A stretch of DNA of 64,000 bases from Spirosoma sp. (GCF_026391055.1 NZ_JAPLET010000029.1:248001-312000), one strand, 5' to 3'; counted from the stretch's first letter, positions 25,507-35,091 are shown. Numbers and translations are program-made. The notes: generated by a model not told the origin, from the letters alone.

Positions 25507-26052
25507 TTACCGGCTAACCTGGTCGAGAACATTTGCCCGGCTCGGTTGCGCCAAACTGCTTAAAAACGTTTTCAACTGCCTGGGCTGTTTGAAAATCAGG
25601 ACAGTACGGTTATCGAGATGTTCGTTAATTCGCTTCAAAACCTGCGGCCGATTGAGGTATTTGTAGGTTAATATCCAGCCCAGAAAGCGCCAGTTCACTT
25701 TCTCGGGGCAACCGGGGCTCATATCGGGTCGGCTTTTTCCCCGGTAGGTGATGAACCGTTTGATAACGCGCCGGAAGCAGAGCAAAACAGGGAAATCCAG
25801 AAAAATAATGGTGTCGGCCGCTTCGAAACGCAACTCCATGGTCGCGTTGTAATTTCCGTCGATGATCCAGCTGGACTGATTTGTCAGCTGGTTTAATACA
25901 ATAATCTCTTCCGCTTTGGAAATCATCTTCCAGCCCGGCTTCCAGAACTGGGCATCCAGATGAACAACAGGCAAGTGAAGTACTTCGCCAAGCTGCCGGG
26001 CCAATGTGGATTTGCCTGCACCTCCACAACCGACAATAACGATCTTTCTCAT
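25507..26052 (-). CDS. P-loop kinase-like protein, FlaR-type
   Basis: This 181-residue protein has a Walker A loop GCGGAGKST (residues 8-16) followed by LHLPVVHLDAQFWKPGW and WIIDGNYNATMELRFEAADTIIFLD. That series is typical of the small P-loop proteins annotated as topology modulation protein (FlaR) or adenylate-kinase-like. It is probably a cytoplasmic nucleotide-binding protein or small-molecule kinase; no substrate is known for the family with certainty. It ends 148 bases before the GH39 start and may share a transcript with it. Confidence 0.85.
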   Translation of the reverse strand: MRKIVIVGCGGAGKSTLARQLGEVLHLPVVHLDAQFWKPGWKMISKAEEIIVLNQLTNQSSWIIDGNYNATMELRFEAADTIIFLDFPVLLCFRRVIKRFITYRGKSRPDMSPGCPEKVNWRFLGWILTYKYLNRPQVLKRINEHLDNRTVLIFKQPRQLKTFLSSLAQPSRANVLDQVSR

Positions 26053-26478
26053 TCCCTCAATCCTCCTTTACATACAGTTTTTAGAAATCTTCATCAGGAA
26101 TCGGCACCTCATTGTGGCATTATTGCTGTACCAACCTATAAATACGCCAGGGCGCTGGTTATACTTGTTCCCTGTTTAGGCTTTTATCGAATGATTTGCA
26201 AACGAATTAGTTCGCCAAAACAAAGCAGTGAAGCCGTAATACGATAGCTGCTGAAACCGGAATGTAAGCAATAGACGCAACACTTGCCTGTTTATCCGTC
26301 CAATTTACCGACATGGCAGCAAAAGCCGGCAAATCGACTAGAGTATTGATTCTTTAGACGTGTCTTTTGACTAGGAAAGTACAGGAAGGATGTAAATTTG
26401 TAGTATCTACATTTGCCGAATGAAGTTGCCCTGTTTTTGCCCGCTCTGCACAGGGAAATTGCCTAGTCTGAATAGAAC
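26053..26478. other. 426-base intergenic region before lutABC
   Basis: No convincing coding frame is present. The region separates the divergent kinase and lutA genes and contains the candidate lut promoter at 26367-26401. Just after it, TGTAGTATCTACA is a short palindrome that could be an operator. Nothing else stands out. Confidence 0.6.
26367..26401 (+). promoter_or_regulatory. Candidate lutABC promoter
   Basis: TTTG (26367-26370) and TAAATTTG (26394-26401) match the Bacteroidota -33 and -7 boxes, but the 23-base spacer is a little long. The lutA start lies 78 bases downstream. Confidence 0.45.
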
Positions 26479-27216
26479 ATGAAAGTTGGCCTGTTTATCC
26501 CTTGTTACATTGACCAGTTTTATCCCAACGTAGCCATTGCTACGCTGAAGTTGTTGGAAAAAGTAGGCTGCGATGTTTCGTATCCACTCCAGCAAACCTG
26601 TTGCGGGCAGCCGATGGCCAACTCCGGTTTTGAACATCTGACGGGCGGCTGTAACGAGAATTTCGTTCGTAATTTTGCCGACTTCGACTACGTCGTTTCG
26701 CCTTCGGGCAGTTGCACCCTGCACATAAAACATCACCTTCATTCGACCAATGAAGAGGCCGCAACCGGCATTCGCTCCCGCATTTACGAATTAACGGAAT
26801 TCCTGACGGACGTGCTGAAGGTAACCAGTCTAGACGCGACCTTTCCCTATAAAGTTGGGTTACACCAAAGTTGCCACGGCCAGCGCGGGCTGCATCTGGC
26901 GCAAATGTCGGAACTGGTGGTTTCGCCACCTTTTTCGAAGCCGGTGCAGTTGCTCAACCTGGTCAATGGCATTGAGTTGATCCAGCTCGACCGGCGCGAT
27001 GAGTGCTGCGGATTTGGGGGTACGTTCTGCGTGACAGAAGAAGCTGTTTCGGTGAAAATGGGAAAAGATCGGGTGGCGGATCACCTGCGCCACGGCGTTA
27101 ATTACATTACCGGTGTCGATGTGTCCTGCCTGATGCACATGGAAGGCATTCTGAAACGGGCAAACTCCGCCGTGGAAGTCAAACACATTGCTGAAATTTT
27201 AACGGCTACGCTTTAA
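26479..27216 (+). CDS. lutA: Lactate utilization protein LutA
   Basis: This 245-residue protein has two cysteine-rich domains of the CCG type: TCCGQPM near residue 41 with SGSCTLHIKHH near 83, then QSCHGQRGL near 135 with DECCGFGGTF near 180 and VSCLMHMEG. These bind the iron-sulfur clusters of the LutABC (YkgEFG) complex, which oxidises L-lactate to pyruvate and feeds electrons to the respiratory chain. It is the first gene of lutABC, 13 bases before lutB. Confidence 0.95.
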   Translation: MKVGLFIPCYIDQFYPNVAIATLKLLEKVGCDVSYPLQQTCCGQPMANSGFEHLTGGCNENFVRNFADFDYVVSPSGSCTLHIKHHLHSTNEEAATGIRSRIYELTEFLTDVLKVTSLDATFPYKVGLHQSCHGQRGLHLAQMSELVVSPPFSKPVQLLNLVNGIELIQLDRRDECCGFGGTFCVTEEAVSVKMGKDRVADHLRHGVNYITGVDVSCLMHMEGILKRANSAVEVKHIAEILTATL

Positions 27217-27229
27217 TCAACAACACCCG

Positions 27230-28609
27230 ATGAACAAGCAGCTTATCTTAGATCACGCTGATGCCGCCGTTGAGTTCAATAAGAACGAAGCGAAGGTCGA
27301 CTGGCACGACGAAACGCTCTGGTTTGTACGTACCAAACGAGACCGGGCCGTTGCCCAGATACCCGAGTGGGAACAGCTCCGGGAAGCAGCCTCGCAGATA
27401 AAAAACCATGTGCTGTCCAATATGCACGATTTGCTGATTCAGTTCGAAGAGAATGCCGCTCGCAATGGCATCAAAATTCACTGGGCTGCCGATGGTGACG
27501 AACATAATGCCATTATTCTCGACATTATAAAACAGGCGGGAGCTAACCGGATGGTCAAGTCGAAGTCGATGCTGACCGAAGAATGCCACCTCAATCAATT
27601 CCTGATTGACAAAGGTATCGAGGTCATTGACAGCGATTTGGGCGAACGGATTGTGCAGATGCGCAACGAGCCACCATCCCACATTGTGCTGCCCGCCATT
27701 CACCTGACCAAAGCTGAAGTTGGCGAGACATTTCACGAGCACCTAGGTACGGAGAAGGGTGCCACCGACCCGCAATACCTGACCGAAGCCGCCCGGCAGC
27801 ACCTGCGCGAAACCTTCCTGACGCGTAAAGTGGCACTCACGGGTGTCAATTTCGCCATTGCCGAAACAGGCGGATTTGTCGTGTGTACCAACGAAGGCAA
27901 TGCGGATATGGGCGCGCACCTGGCCGATGTACACATTGCGGCTATGGGTTTCGAAAAGATCATTCCCCGTGCCGAGCATTTAGGCGTTTTCCTGCGGCTG
28001 CTGGCCCGTTCGGCAACCGGACAGCCCATTACGACGTTCTCCAGCCATTTTCACCGGCCGCGTCCGGGGCAGGAGATGCACATCGTTATCGTCGATAACG
28101 GACGCAGCCGCCAGTTAGGACGACCCGATTTTCGAAATTCGCTCAAGTGCATCCGCTGTGCGGCCTGCTTAAATACTTGTCCCGTTTACCGGCGGTCGGG
28201 TGGGTTTAGTTACCACAGCGCGGTTGCCGGGCCAATTGGCTCTATTTTAGCGCCGAATCTGGACATGAAAAAGAACGCCGATTTGCCGTTTGCCTCGACG
28301 CTTTGCGGATCGTGCTCCAACGTATGTCCGGTTAAGATTGATATTCACGACCAGCTCTATAAATGGCGTCAAGTGCTGATGAAAGAAGGATACGGCCCCG
28401 GCAGCAAAACCGTTGCTATGAAAGCCATGGCTACCGTGCTGGAGTCGCCCCGTTTGTACCGAATGGCGGGTAAAGTAGGGCGGGGGGTACTGCGATTTGC
28501 CCCGATCACCGTCGAAAACGGACTGAACCCCTGGTATAACCAGCGCGAAATGCCCGAACCACCTTCCGAGAGTTTCCACGACTGGTACGTTAATAATAAG
28601 AAAGCATGA
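27230..28609 (+). CDS. lutB: Lactate utilization iron-sulfur protein LutB
   Basis: This 459-residue protein has an N-terminal LUD domain (to about residue 290) followed by two 4Fe-4S motifs, CIRCAACLNTCPVYRR near residue 307 and CGSCSNVCPVKIDIHDQ near 362. Order and length are normal for LutB. It overlaps lutC by four bases (ATGA), indicating translational coupling. Confidence 0.96.
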   Translation: MNKQLILDHADAAVEFNKNEAKVDWHDETLWFVRTKRDRAVAQIPEWEQLREAASQIKNHVLSNMHDLLIQFEENAARNGIKIHWAADGDEHNAIILDIIKQAGANRMVKSKSMLTEECHLNQFLIDKGIEVIDSDLGERIVQMRNEPPSHIVLPAIHLTKAEVGETFHEHLGTEKGATDPQYLTEAARQHLRETFLTRKVALTGVNFAIAETGGFVVCTNEGNADMGAHLADVHIAAMGFEKIIPRAEHLGVFLRLLARSATGQPITTFSSHFHRPRPGQEMHIVIVDNGRSRQLGRPDFRNSLKCIRCAACLNTCPVYRRSGGFSYHSAVAGPIGSILAPNLDMKKNADLPFASTLCGSCSNVCPVKIDIHDQLYKWRQVLMKEGYGPGSKTVAMKAMATVLESPRLYRMAGKVGRGVLRFAPITVENGLNPWYNQREMPEPPSESFHDWYVNNKKA

Positions 28610-29190
28610 CCACCCGCGATCAGATGCTGGCCAGTATCAAGGCGAATCAGCCTGCCTTGCTGCCTACTCCGACCAACTTTACGTTTATGTCGGTTTATCC
28701 CGACCTGACGCAGCAATTCATTGATGTGCTCACGTTTGTAGGTGGGGCCGCCCTTGTCGTACCGGATTTTGCATCTATCCGGGCTTCATTGCACACGCAA
28801 TTTCCAAATATGACAAGTGTGGCGACAACCTGCCCGGAACTCACTGATCTGGCCGATGTAACGATGAATGTTACGGACCCGCACGAACTCTCGGGGCTAA
28901 ATCTGGCGATTATCGAAGGGCCATTAGCGGTTGCAGAGAATGCGGCTATCTGGGTTGACGAGCGTCAACTGCCCCAGCGGGTAGCGCCCATGATTACGCA
29001 GTATCTGGTGATCATCATCCGGCAATCGACCATTGTGCCTAACATGCATGATGCGTATAAGCTGTTGAACGTCGATGAAACCGGTTTCGGGACGTTTATC
29101 TGCGGCCCCTCAAAAACGGCCGATATTGAGCAGAGTCTGGTAATTGGTGCCCACGGTGCCCGGTCATTGATGGTCTATATCCTGCCGTAA
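28606..29190 (+). CDS. lutC: Lactate utilization protein LutC
   Basis: This 194-residue LUD-domain protein is the third subunit of the lactate-oxidising complex. Its C-terminal half has the family blocks NLAIIEGPLAVAENAAIWV and GFGTFICGPSKTADIEQSLV...GAHGARSLMVYIL. It follows lutB with a four-base overlap, and its TAA stop lies within the outer stem of a long hairpin that ends the operon. Confidence 0.94.
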   Translation: MTTRDQMLASIKANQPALLPTPTNFTFMSVYPDLTQQFIDVLTFVGGAALVVPDFASIRASLHTQFPNMTSVATTCPELTDLADVTMNVTDPHELSGLNLAIIEGPLAVAENAAIWVDERQLPQRVAPMITQYLVIIIRQSTIVPNMHDAYKLLNVDETGFGTFICGPSKTADIEQSLVIGAHGARSLMVYILP

Positions 29191-29234
29191 AACTGTACCA
29201 AAACAGACGTCTGTCTTGGTACAGTTTTACGGCA
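29183..29234. terminator. 26-base-arm hairpin at the end of lutABC
   Basis: Outer arms 29183-29201 and 29216-29234 (19 bases each) pair exactly. After one mismatch the centre ACAGACGTCTGT is also palindromic. It overlaps the lutC stop and lies between lutC and the convergent AraC-type gene, so it can terminate both. Confidence 0.75.
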
Positions 29235-29250
29235 AGCTAAAACTACGTGA

Positions 29251-30159
29251 TTAATTAAGGTGCTGCTCTTTGTATTGCATGGGCGTCAGACCCACCATCT
29301 TTTTGAACAGCCGGGTGAAATAGGGCGGATTCTCAAAACCCAGCTGGTAGGCTATTTCAGCAATATTGTGGTCGGAGCTAAGCAACCTGTTTTTAGCTTC
29401 GTCGACCAGGTAGATATGGATATGCTCCAGCGCGGTTTTACCCGTTTCCAACTTCAGTACATCGCTCAGGTAGCGTGACGAAAGAGACAATTCATCGGCC
29501 AGTTGGTGCACCGACGGCAACCCCTGGTTCTGAAGCTGGCCGTTTGCGGCATACCGGTTCAGTGCTTCGTGAAATTTACGAATCGTCGTTCCCGAGAGGT
29601 TGGTGCTTCGATTAACAAATTGCCGTTTATAAAACCGCTCTGAGTACGTCAGGATGGAGTCGATGTGGGTGAGAATGATCTCTCGGCTAAACTCATCCTG
29701 GTTGTTGTCGTATTCTGTTCGAATCTTCTCGTACGAATCCCACATGATTCTCTCTTCGGACGGCGACAGATGCAGGGCTTCGTTGATTTCATACTCAAAG
29801 TAGCCGTATTTTTTGATCTGCTCGTGCAACCGATGCCCCGACAGGTACTCTTCATGGAAAAAGATCAAAAACCCTTTTTCGGCAAACTGCACATTGCTAA
29901 CCTCAATGATCTGCCGCGGTTTCACAAAAACCATAGAGCCATTGTCGTGGTCGTATCTGGTTTTGCCATATAGCACATAACCCGATTTGATCTTCTTCAG
30001 CGCAATCATGTAAAAGTCGCTGGTGAACCGGGATTCGCCTACAGAATACGTCATTAACTCCCTGCATGTCATCAGGCTCAGCAATGGGTGTTCCGGCGGA
30101 GGAAAGCCGCTTTTCTGGTGCAGTTCCGAGATGGTTTTATAGTGGTTGATCCGGTCCAT
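29251..30159 (-). CDS. AraC-family transcriptional regulator
   Basis: This 302-residue regulator has an N-terminal cupin-like sensing region (about residues 20-180) and a C-terminal AraC DNA-binding domain with two helix-turn-helices: VHQLADELSLSSRYLSDVLK (about 220-240) and NIAEIAYQLGFENPPYFTRLFKK split across 265-290. It starts two bases after the stop of the upstream dehydrogenase gene and so is the last gene of an SDR / dehydrogenase / regulator operon. It probably controls that operon. Confidence 0.93.
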   Translation of the reverse strand: MDRINHYKTISELHQKSGFPPPEHPLLSLMTCRELMTYSVGESRFTSDFYMIALKKIKSGYVLYGKTRYDHDNGSMVFVKPRQIIEVSNVQFAEKGFLIFFHEEYLSGHRLHEQIKKYGYFEYEINEALHLSPSEERIMWDSYEKIRTEYDNNQDEFSREIILTHIDSILTYSERFYKRQFVNRSTNLSGTTIRKFHEALNRYAANGQLQNQGLPSVHQLADELSLSSRYLSDVLKLETGKTALEHIHIYLVDEAKNRLLSSDHNIAEIAYQLGFENPPYFTRLFKKMVGLTPMQYKEQHLN

Positions 30160-30161
30160 GA

Positions 30162-31175
30162 TCAGAACGAGATAACCAGTTTTCCAATCGTTGTGCCCGA
30201 CTCAAGCTGGGCGTGGGCTTGCTTCAACGTGTCGGCCGTCAGGCCATGCAGGGTTTGGGTGACCGTCGGTTGCAGCACACCTTCGTCCAGCAACTCGGCT
30301 ACCCGGTTCAGAATATGGTACTGCTCGATCATATCATCGGTCTGGTAGGTAGATCGCGTGAACATGAACTCCCACGAAAAGCTGACGCTTTTGTTTTTGA
30401 GCTTGTTTAGCACAACGGGCGCGGCACTACCCGTAATGGAGGCAATGTGTCCCTGGGGTTTGATGAGCTCGGCCAGCGTATCCCAATAGCCGTTGGTATC
30501 TACAAAATCCACGATGTAGTCAACATGCTGAAAACCGGCGTTTCGAACCTCGTCAACCAGATTTCGATGGTTAACGACCAGATCGGCTCCCATCTTCTTG
30601 CACCAGTCAATCGTTTGGGGGCGCGATGCGGTGGCGATTACGTGCAGGCCCAGTAGTTTTTTTGCCAGTTGAATGGCAATGGAGCCAACACCCCCGGCCC
30701 CTCCGATGATCAGCAGGGTTTTATTCCGGTCGCGTTCGGGCGAAAGCCGCATCCGGTCGAAGAAGATTTCCCAGGCGGTCAGGGCGGTCAATGGAATGCC
30801 AGCAGCCGCTTCGTTTGATAACGTAGTTGGCTTGCGGCCCACGATCCGCTCGTCTATTAGCTGGTATTCGGCATTGCTGCCCGATCTGGTAATATCTCCG
30901 GCGTAGTACACAGCGTCGCCCACCTTGAACAGGGTAACGTCACTGCCCACTGCTTCTACTATACCTGAGGCATCCCAGCCAATGATTTTGGGTTGTTCCA
31001 GCACCGTGTCCTTCGCTGAATTCTGCCGGATTTTAAAATCGACCGGATTGACGGAGATGGCGTTGATCTTCACCAGCAAGTCTCGACCGCCCGGAGCGGG
31101 TTTTTCAATGTCAACGTCGATAAAACTCTCGTCTTCTGAAATGGGGAGCGATGTTTTAAATCCTACTGCTTTCAT
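30162..31175 (-). CDS. Zinc-binding-type alcohol dehydrogenase / quinone oxidoreductase
   Basis: This 337-residue medium-chain dehydrogenase/reductase has a GroES-like N-terminal domain (AISVNPVDFKIRQNS; IIGWDASGIVEAVGSDV) and an NADPH-binding Rossmann domain starting at LLIIGGAGGVGSIAIQLAKK near residue 155. The structural-zinc cysteines are absent, so it is probably a zinc-free quinone or enone reductase of the family often called zinc-binding alcohol dehydrogenase. It lies between an SDR gene and an AraC regulator; the set suggests response to reactive carbonyl compounds. Confidence 0.9.
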   Translation of the reverse strand: MKAVGFKTSLPISEDESFIDVDIEKPAPGGRDLLVKINAISVNPVDFKIRQNSAKDTVLEQPKIIGWDASGIVEAVGSDVTLFKVGDAVYYAGDITRSGSNAEYQLIDERIVGRKPTTLSNEAAAGIPLTALTAWEIFFDRMRLSPERDRNKTLLIIGGAGGVGSIAIQLAKKLLGLHVIATASRPQTIDWCKKMGADLVVNHRNLVDEVRNAGFQHVDYIVDFVDTNGYWDTLAELIKPQGHIASITGSAAPVVLNKLKNKSVSFSWEFMFTRSTYQTDDMIEQYHILNRVAELLDEGVLQPTVTQTLHGLTADTLKQAHAQLESGTTIGKLVISF

Positions 31176-31198
31176 GTCTGATTTACGTTAATGCGGTA

Positions 31199-32017
31199 TT
31201 ATTTGCCGTGGGCTTCTGTGCTCACTTGGTTCCAGGCTCCCCAGGTTGCCAGCCGCTGTTCGTAAACGGCTTTGACGGTTGGATAGCCAATTTTCCCTAA
31301 AATTAAGCGGAGTGGTGGTTCCGGCGCATCGACAAGTTGTAAAAGTGCGTTGACCGTAGCCGCCGGAACGCCGTAGTGGTCGGGATTATAGCCATTGCGG
31401 AAAGCTGTTTTCAGATTAGTGTAAGCGTCCAGTTCCTGTGCATGACTGGCCGAGGTGCCGCCCCATTCGGTTTCGTAGCCGTTTGGCTCGATCAGGGAAA
31501 CATGAATACCGAACTCCTTCACTTCGGTAGCCAGGGTTTCGGTGAGTCCTTCGACCGCAAATTTAGACGCGTTATACAACCCCAGCGTAGGTACCGTGAA
31601 TAGTCCCAGCACACTGGATACCTGAATAATGTGGCCGCTCTTCTGCGCCCGCATGTACGGCAAAACTGCCTGAGTAGCCCAAAGTAAGCCAAAGAAATTG
31701 ACATCCATCTGCTTACGGGCCTCCTCTTCCGACACTTCCTCTACGGCACCAAACACGCCATAGCCTGCATTGTTGATCAGTACGTCGATCTTACCGAAAT
31801 GATCATGGGCTTTTTTTACGGCCTCAATGGTCTGTGCTTTGTTGGTTACGTCGACCTGTACGGGCAAAACCCTGTCGCCAAACTCCTGAACCAGATCAGT
31901 CAGGTCTGCCAGATTGCGGGCTGTAGCCGCCACCTTGTCGCCACGTTGCAGGAATGCCTTTGCCCATAATTTCCCGAAGCCACGGGAAGCGCCCGTAATA
32001 AAGATTGTCTTTGCCAT
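31199..32017 (-). CDS. Short-chain dehydrogenase/reductase
   Basis: This 272-residue classical SDR has the cofactor motif TGASRGFGK near residue 8, NNAGYG near 85, catalytic Ser in VSSVLG near 143, and the YNASK motif near 157. It is an NAD(P)-dependent oxidoreductase in the cytoplasm; the substrate is unknown. It is the first gene of the SDR / dehydrogenase / AraC operon, 23 bases before the next start. Confidence 0.93.
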   Translation of the reverse strand: MAKTIFITGASRGFGKLWAKAFLQRGDKVAATARNLADLTDLVQEFGDRVLPVQVDVTNKAQTIEAVKKAHDHFGKIDVLINNAGYGVFGAVEEVSEEEARKQMDVNFFGLLWATQAVLPYMRAQKSGHIIQVSSVLGLFTVPTLGLYNASKFAVEGLTETLATEVKEFGIHVSLIEPNGYETEWGGTSASHAQELDAYTNLKTAFRNGYNPDHYGVPAATVNALLQLVDAPEPPLRLILGKIGYPTVKAVYEQRLATWGAWNQVSTEAHGK

Positions 32018-32140
32018 TGCCTTGTTTTGTTATCGTGAATTGATAAGGCAAAGGTGGCGTACTAATCGGGCGAACTGCTTATACAGAAAGCGGCATTAAT
32101 GATACAGTTTTACGCAGGCGTATCCGTTCATGAACTCGAT

Positions 32141-32854
32141 TCACACACCTAATAACTTGTAGAATCTCTCCCGGTAGACATCGCCAATGGGAATGTTTAC
32201 CGGTTCCTGATTGCCATTTTTGATGTAAATACGACTACGTTCAACCGTAGAAATATGGGCCAGGGCTACAATAAATGATTTATGTACCCGGACAAAAGAC
32301 GAGGGTGGCAGATTACTCTCTAAACTGCCAAATGTTTGCCGGGCTATTACTTTTTCGGCCACGGTATGCACTACGGTGTAGTTCTGCAAACCCTCTGCAT
32401 ATAGGATATCGGCTATATTGACCCGTTGCATTCGGTGTTCGGTGCGAATGAATAGGTAAGTACGCGGTTCAAGTGGCAGATCGGGCGAAGGCCGCATCTG
32501 CTGCTGAACTTTCAGGACCGATCGATAGAATCGCTCAAACGAAATCGGCTTGAGCAGGTAATCTACCACATCGTGTTCAAAGCCATCCAGCGCATATTCG
32601 GCGTAGGCTGTCGTTAAAATCACTCGCGAACGGCTGTTGAGGGCTGTAAGAAATTGAAGGCCGGTGAGTTCCGGCATTTGAATATCCAGAAAAATCAGGT
32701 CTATCGGTTCTTGGGCCACCCGCATCAGCGCGTCGAGTGGGTTCGTCGTTGCCGCTGCCAGGTGCAGGAAAGGCACTTTGCCAATGTAATCGGTCAGAAT
32801 GTCGAGTGCCAGGGGCTTATCGTCGACAACCAGGCAACGAATGGGTAAGGTCAT
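32141..32854 (-). CDS. LytTR-family response regulator
   Basis: This 237-residue regulator has a receiver domain (about residues 5-120) with the phosphorylated Asp in DLIFLDIQMPELTG, and a LytTR DNA-binding domain (about 135-235; RVHKSFIVALAHISTVERS). Its start overlaps the kinase stop by four bases (ATGA). It is the output half of the LytS/LytR-type pair and the last gene of a three-gene operon. Confidence 0.95.
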   Translation of the reverse strand: MTLPIRCLVVDDKPLALDILTDYIGKVPFLHLAAATTNPLDALMRVAQEPIDLIFLDIQMPELTGLQFLTALNSRSRVILTTAYAEYALDGFEHDVVDYLLKPISFERFYRSVLKVQQQMRPSPDLPLEPRTYLFIRTEHRMQRVNIADILYAEGLQNYTVVHTVAEKVIARQTFGSLESNLPPSSFVRVHKSFIVALAHISTVERSRIYIKNGNQEPVNIPIGDVYRERFYKLLGV

Positions 32855-33915
32855 AGATCGAGGTGCAGGTTTATGTGGTAATCAGTTGGATGGTCGATCA
32901 CCTCCAAACGGTGCTGACCAGGGTACAACAGCGCAAGTCGCCGTTGGACATTAGCCAGACCGATGCCACCCGTATGATCTTTATGCTGCTGGTTTTTGCG
33001 GTTATTCAGTTGAAAGTCCAATGTTGTTTCGGTCAGGTTGAGTGTCAGGCAAATGGGGTGCAGAGGGTCCGACAACACGCCATGCTTAAAGGCATTTTCG
33101 ACAAAAGATACGAGCAGTAAAGGGGCTATCATTTGTCCATTGATTGAACCCTGAAGTTGATAGTTAACATATAGATTGTCTTTAGCACCAATGCGTTGCA
33201 GATCGATCAGGCTATGCAGGTAGTCAAGTTCTCTGGCCAGCAACACGTAATCGTGCCGAGCCTCGTGCAGGACATAACGAAGCAATTCTGAAAGTTTAAG
33301 TAAGGCTCTCGGTGCTTCTTCGGACTTACAGTAGACTAACGCATAGATGTCGTTAATGGTGTTGAACAGAAAATGAGGGTTCAACTGTGATCGTAGAAAA
33401 GCCAGTTCGGCAGACGTTCGGGCCTGTTCCGTTTCTCGTCGGAGCTGCTCATTGATGAAATGACGCTTGATAAAGGTATAGAGCAGCCCATAAGTGATAT
33501 AATCGGCATAGTAAAACACGCTATTTCGTATGAACCAAGCTATGGTGAGCGTTTTATTACGGCTGTAATTATCAAATCCCAGTACCGGTTTGAAGAGGTG
33601 CATTTCAAGCGCATATCGCCATAAAATGATACTCAGCAGGGTCGTCAGGAGCCCGCCAAGTGCCCAGCTATACTGTCGCCAGCTGAGAGGGACTGTCAAC
33701 AAAGGCCGGGCTACCAGAAACACGGAGCCATAAAATGCACCGGCACTGATGGAGGTATAGCCGATTACCAGCAGCCAGTAGGTAGCGATAGCCGTTTTTG
33801 GAACCGGATATGCCGGATTGTAATACATATTCGCAACGTCTTTTACTACCAGAAGCGCCCATACAAGCACATGAATGCTCCATTCGGGTAGCGCGCGAAA
33901 TCGGAAATGGCTCAT
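32851..33915 (-). CDS. LytS-type sensor histidine kinase
   Basis: This 354-residue inner-membrane kinase has about four hydrophobic segments in the first 145 residues, then the His_kinase domain with the phosphorylated His in LRSQLNPHFLFNTINDIYAL (around residue 180) and a C-terminal ATPase region (LVSFVENAFKHGV; GGIGLANVQRRL). It is coupled by ATGA overlaps on both sides, to the metalloprotease-like gene before it and to the LytTR regulator after it. The signal is unknown. Confidence 0.94.
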   Translation of the reverse strand: MSHFRFRALPEWSIHVLVWALLVVKDVANMYYNPAYPVPKTAIATYWLLVIGYTSISAGAFYGSVFLVARPLLTVPLSWRQYSWALGGLLTTLLSIILWRYALEMHLFKPVLGFDNYSRNKTLTIAWFIRNSVFYYADYITYGLLYTFIKRHFINEQLRRETEQARTSAELAFLRSQLNPHFLFNTINDIYALVYCKSEEAPRALLKLSELLRYVLHEARHDYVLLARELDYLHSLIDLQRIGAKDNLYVNYQLQGSINGQMIAPLLLVSFVENAFKHGVLSDPLHPICLTLNLTETTLDFQLNNRKNQQHKDHTGGIGLANVQRRLALLYPGQHRLEVIDHPTDYHINLHLDL

Positions 33916-35015
33916 CGATCAGTCAGTTGCCTATTCGGATATTTTTGGGCTAAGTACGTCAGGATTTGCGGGAAGAATTGAGGAAAATTGACGTAGGCAG
34001 GATTGCCGATGTAGTTACTTGTCAGCACATCGGCAATGTCTTCTGCGTACAGGAAATCACCGACTATTTCGCGGGCGGCCTGTTTACGGGCTTCTTTAGG
34101 GCTGCGATATTGACGAAAGAGGGCAATAACAATCCCCCGGACCAGGTTCTCATCGAAACAATGCGCCCAGGTGTTGATATTATTCCGTTTCATACCTTCA
34201 TCGCCTTTATTTAGCAGATAGGTTAGTTTGGCGATATCAGCCGCGTATCGCTTCTGCAACTCATTCGTATAGCTATGACTCCCTTCATGCCAGACCATCG
34301 AGACCGGCTCTGAACCAATTATAAAGGTAGGAGCGTCTGTATCTTTTGCGTTTTGGTCAAAGAAACCAACATTATACACCACGTGGTCTGCATACCGTGG
34401 GTTAATCGTTTTGGTCATGATCGCATGCGCCCCCCAACTGTTGAGCGGGTCCAGGCAAATCGTCCAGTTGGTATGACCGTCAAATCGATAAAACGAGTCT
34501 AGTTTAGCCACCCACCCTTTCTGCGTAAGTTCTTGCTGCACGGGTGTAGCCCAGGCCTTGTAATCGGGCTGGTGCTGCTGGTAGAAGTCCCAGAATTTCG
34601 TTTCTTGGGCGAATTGTTTACACAGCCTCATATAGGTTTGTACGGTGTCTTTACCATACTTTTTATACCAGTGCAGGCTGTCTGGATAATAAATCCGGAT
34701 GGCCGGGAATGCATCAAAGCAGTAGCCAAGTTCGGCCAGATCGGCATAAACCCGGCCCATCTTTTTTACCTGCTCCACTGCCGGGTGGTTCGCGTAGGGC
34801 TTGAAATAGGTTTCAACTGCTTTGGCATAGGCTGATGGGGTAGGCATTTTGTACTGACCGGCCAGCAGTTGTACCACTGTAAAGAGTTCAATGCCCGGAT
34901 GGACCGTTACTTCAATCCGTTTGGAGGCCGGAGCCGGGGTAGACAACTGAGCCTGTATGGGCTGCGTTAATCCAACTAAGAATAGGCAAAAAAATATATG
35001 TTTCATGGCAGACAT
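33912..35015 (-). CDS. DUF4932-type secreted metalloprotease-like protein
   Basis: This 367-residue protein has a signal peptide starting at Met4 (MKHIFFCLFLVGL...AQ); the ATG at 35006 is therefore an equally good start. It contains a zinc-protease-like motif HEGSH at residues 243-247 within SMVWHEGSHSYTNEL, with Glu244 as likely base. The overall pattern fits DUF4932 proteins. It is the first gene of an operon with a LytS kinase and a LytTR regulator, overlapping the kinase start by four bases. Peptidase activity is not proven for this family. Confidence 0.82.
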   Translation of the reverse strand: MSAMKHIFFCLFLVGLTQPIQAQLSTPAPASKRIEVTVHPGIELFTVVQLLAGQYKMPTPSAYAKAVETYFKPYANHPAVEQVKKMGRVYADLAELGYCFDAFPAIRIYYPDSLHWYKKYGKDTVQTYMRLCKQFAQETKFWDFYQQHQPDYKAWATPVQQELTQKGWVAKLDSFYRFDGHTNWTICLDPLNSWGAHAIMTKTINPRYADHVVYNVGFFDQNAKDTDAPTFIIGSEPVSMVWHEGSHSYTNELQKRYAADIAKLTYLLNKGDEGMKRNNINTWAHCFDENLVRGIVIALFRQYRSPKEARKQAAREIVGDFLYAEDIADVLTSNYIGNPAYVNFPQFFPQILTYLAQKYPNRQLTDR

Positions 35016-35036
35016 ATTGATTGAAAGTTTCTGCCT

Positions 35037-35068
35037 TAAACCTACCTACCCATCCGTACGGTATCAAA
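35037..35068 (-). promoter_or_regulatory. Candidate promoter of the DUF4932-lytS-lytR operon
   Basis: On the minus strand, TTTG (35065-35068), a 20-base spacer and TAGGTTTA (35037-35044) fit the Bacteroidota promoter with one mismatch in the -7 box. It lies 21 bases before the annotated start. Confidence 0.55.
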
Positions 35069-35091
35069 AGCGATTGACAAACGCCTGATTT

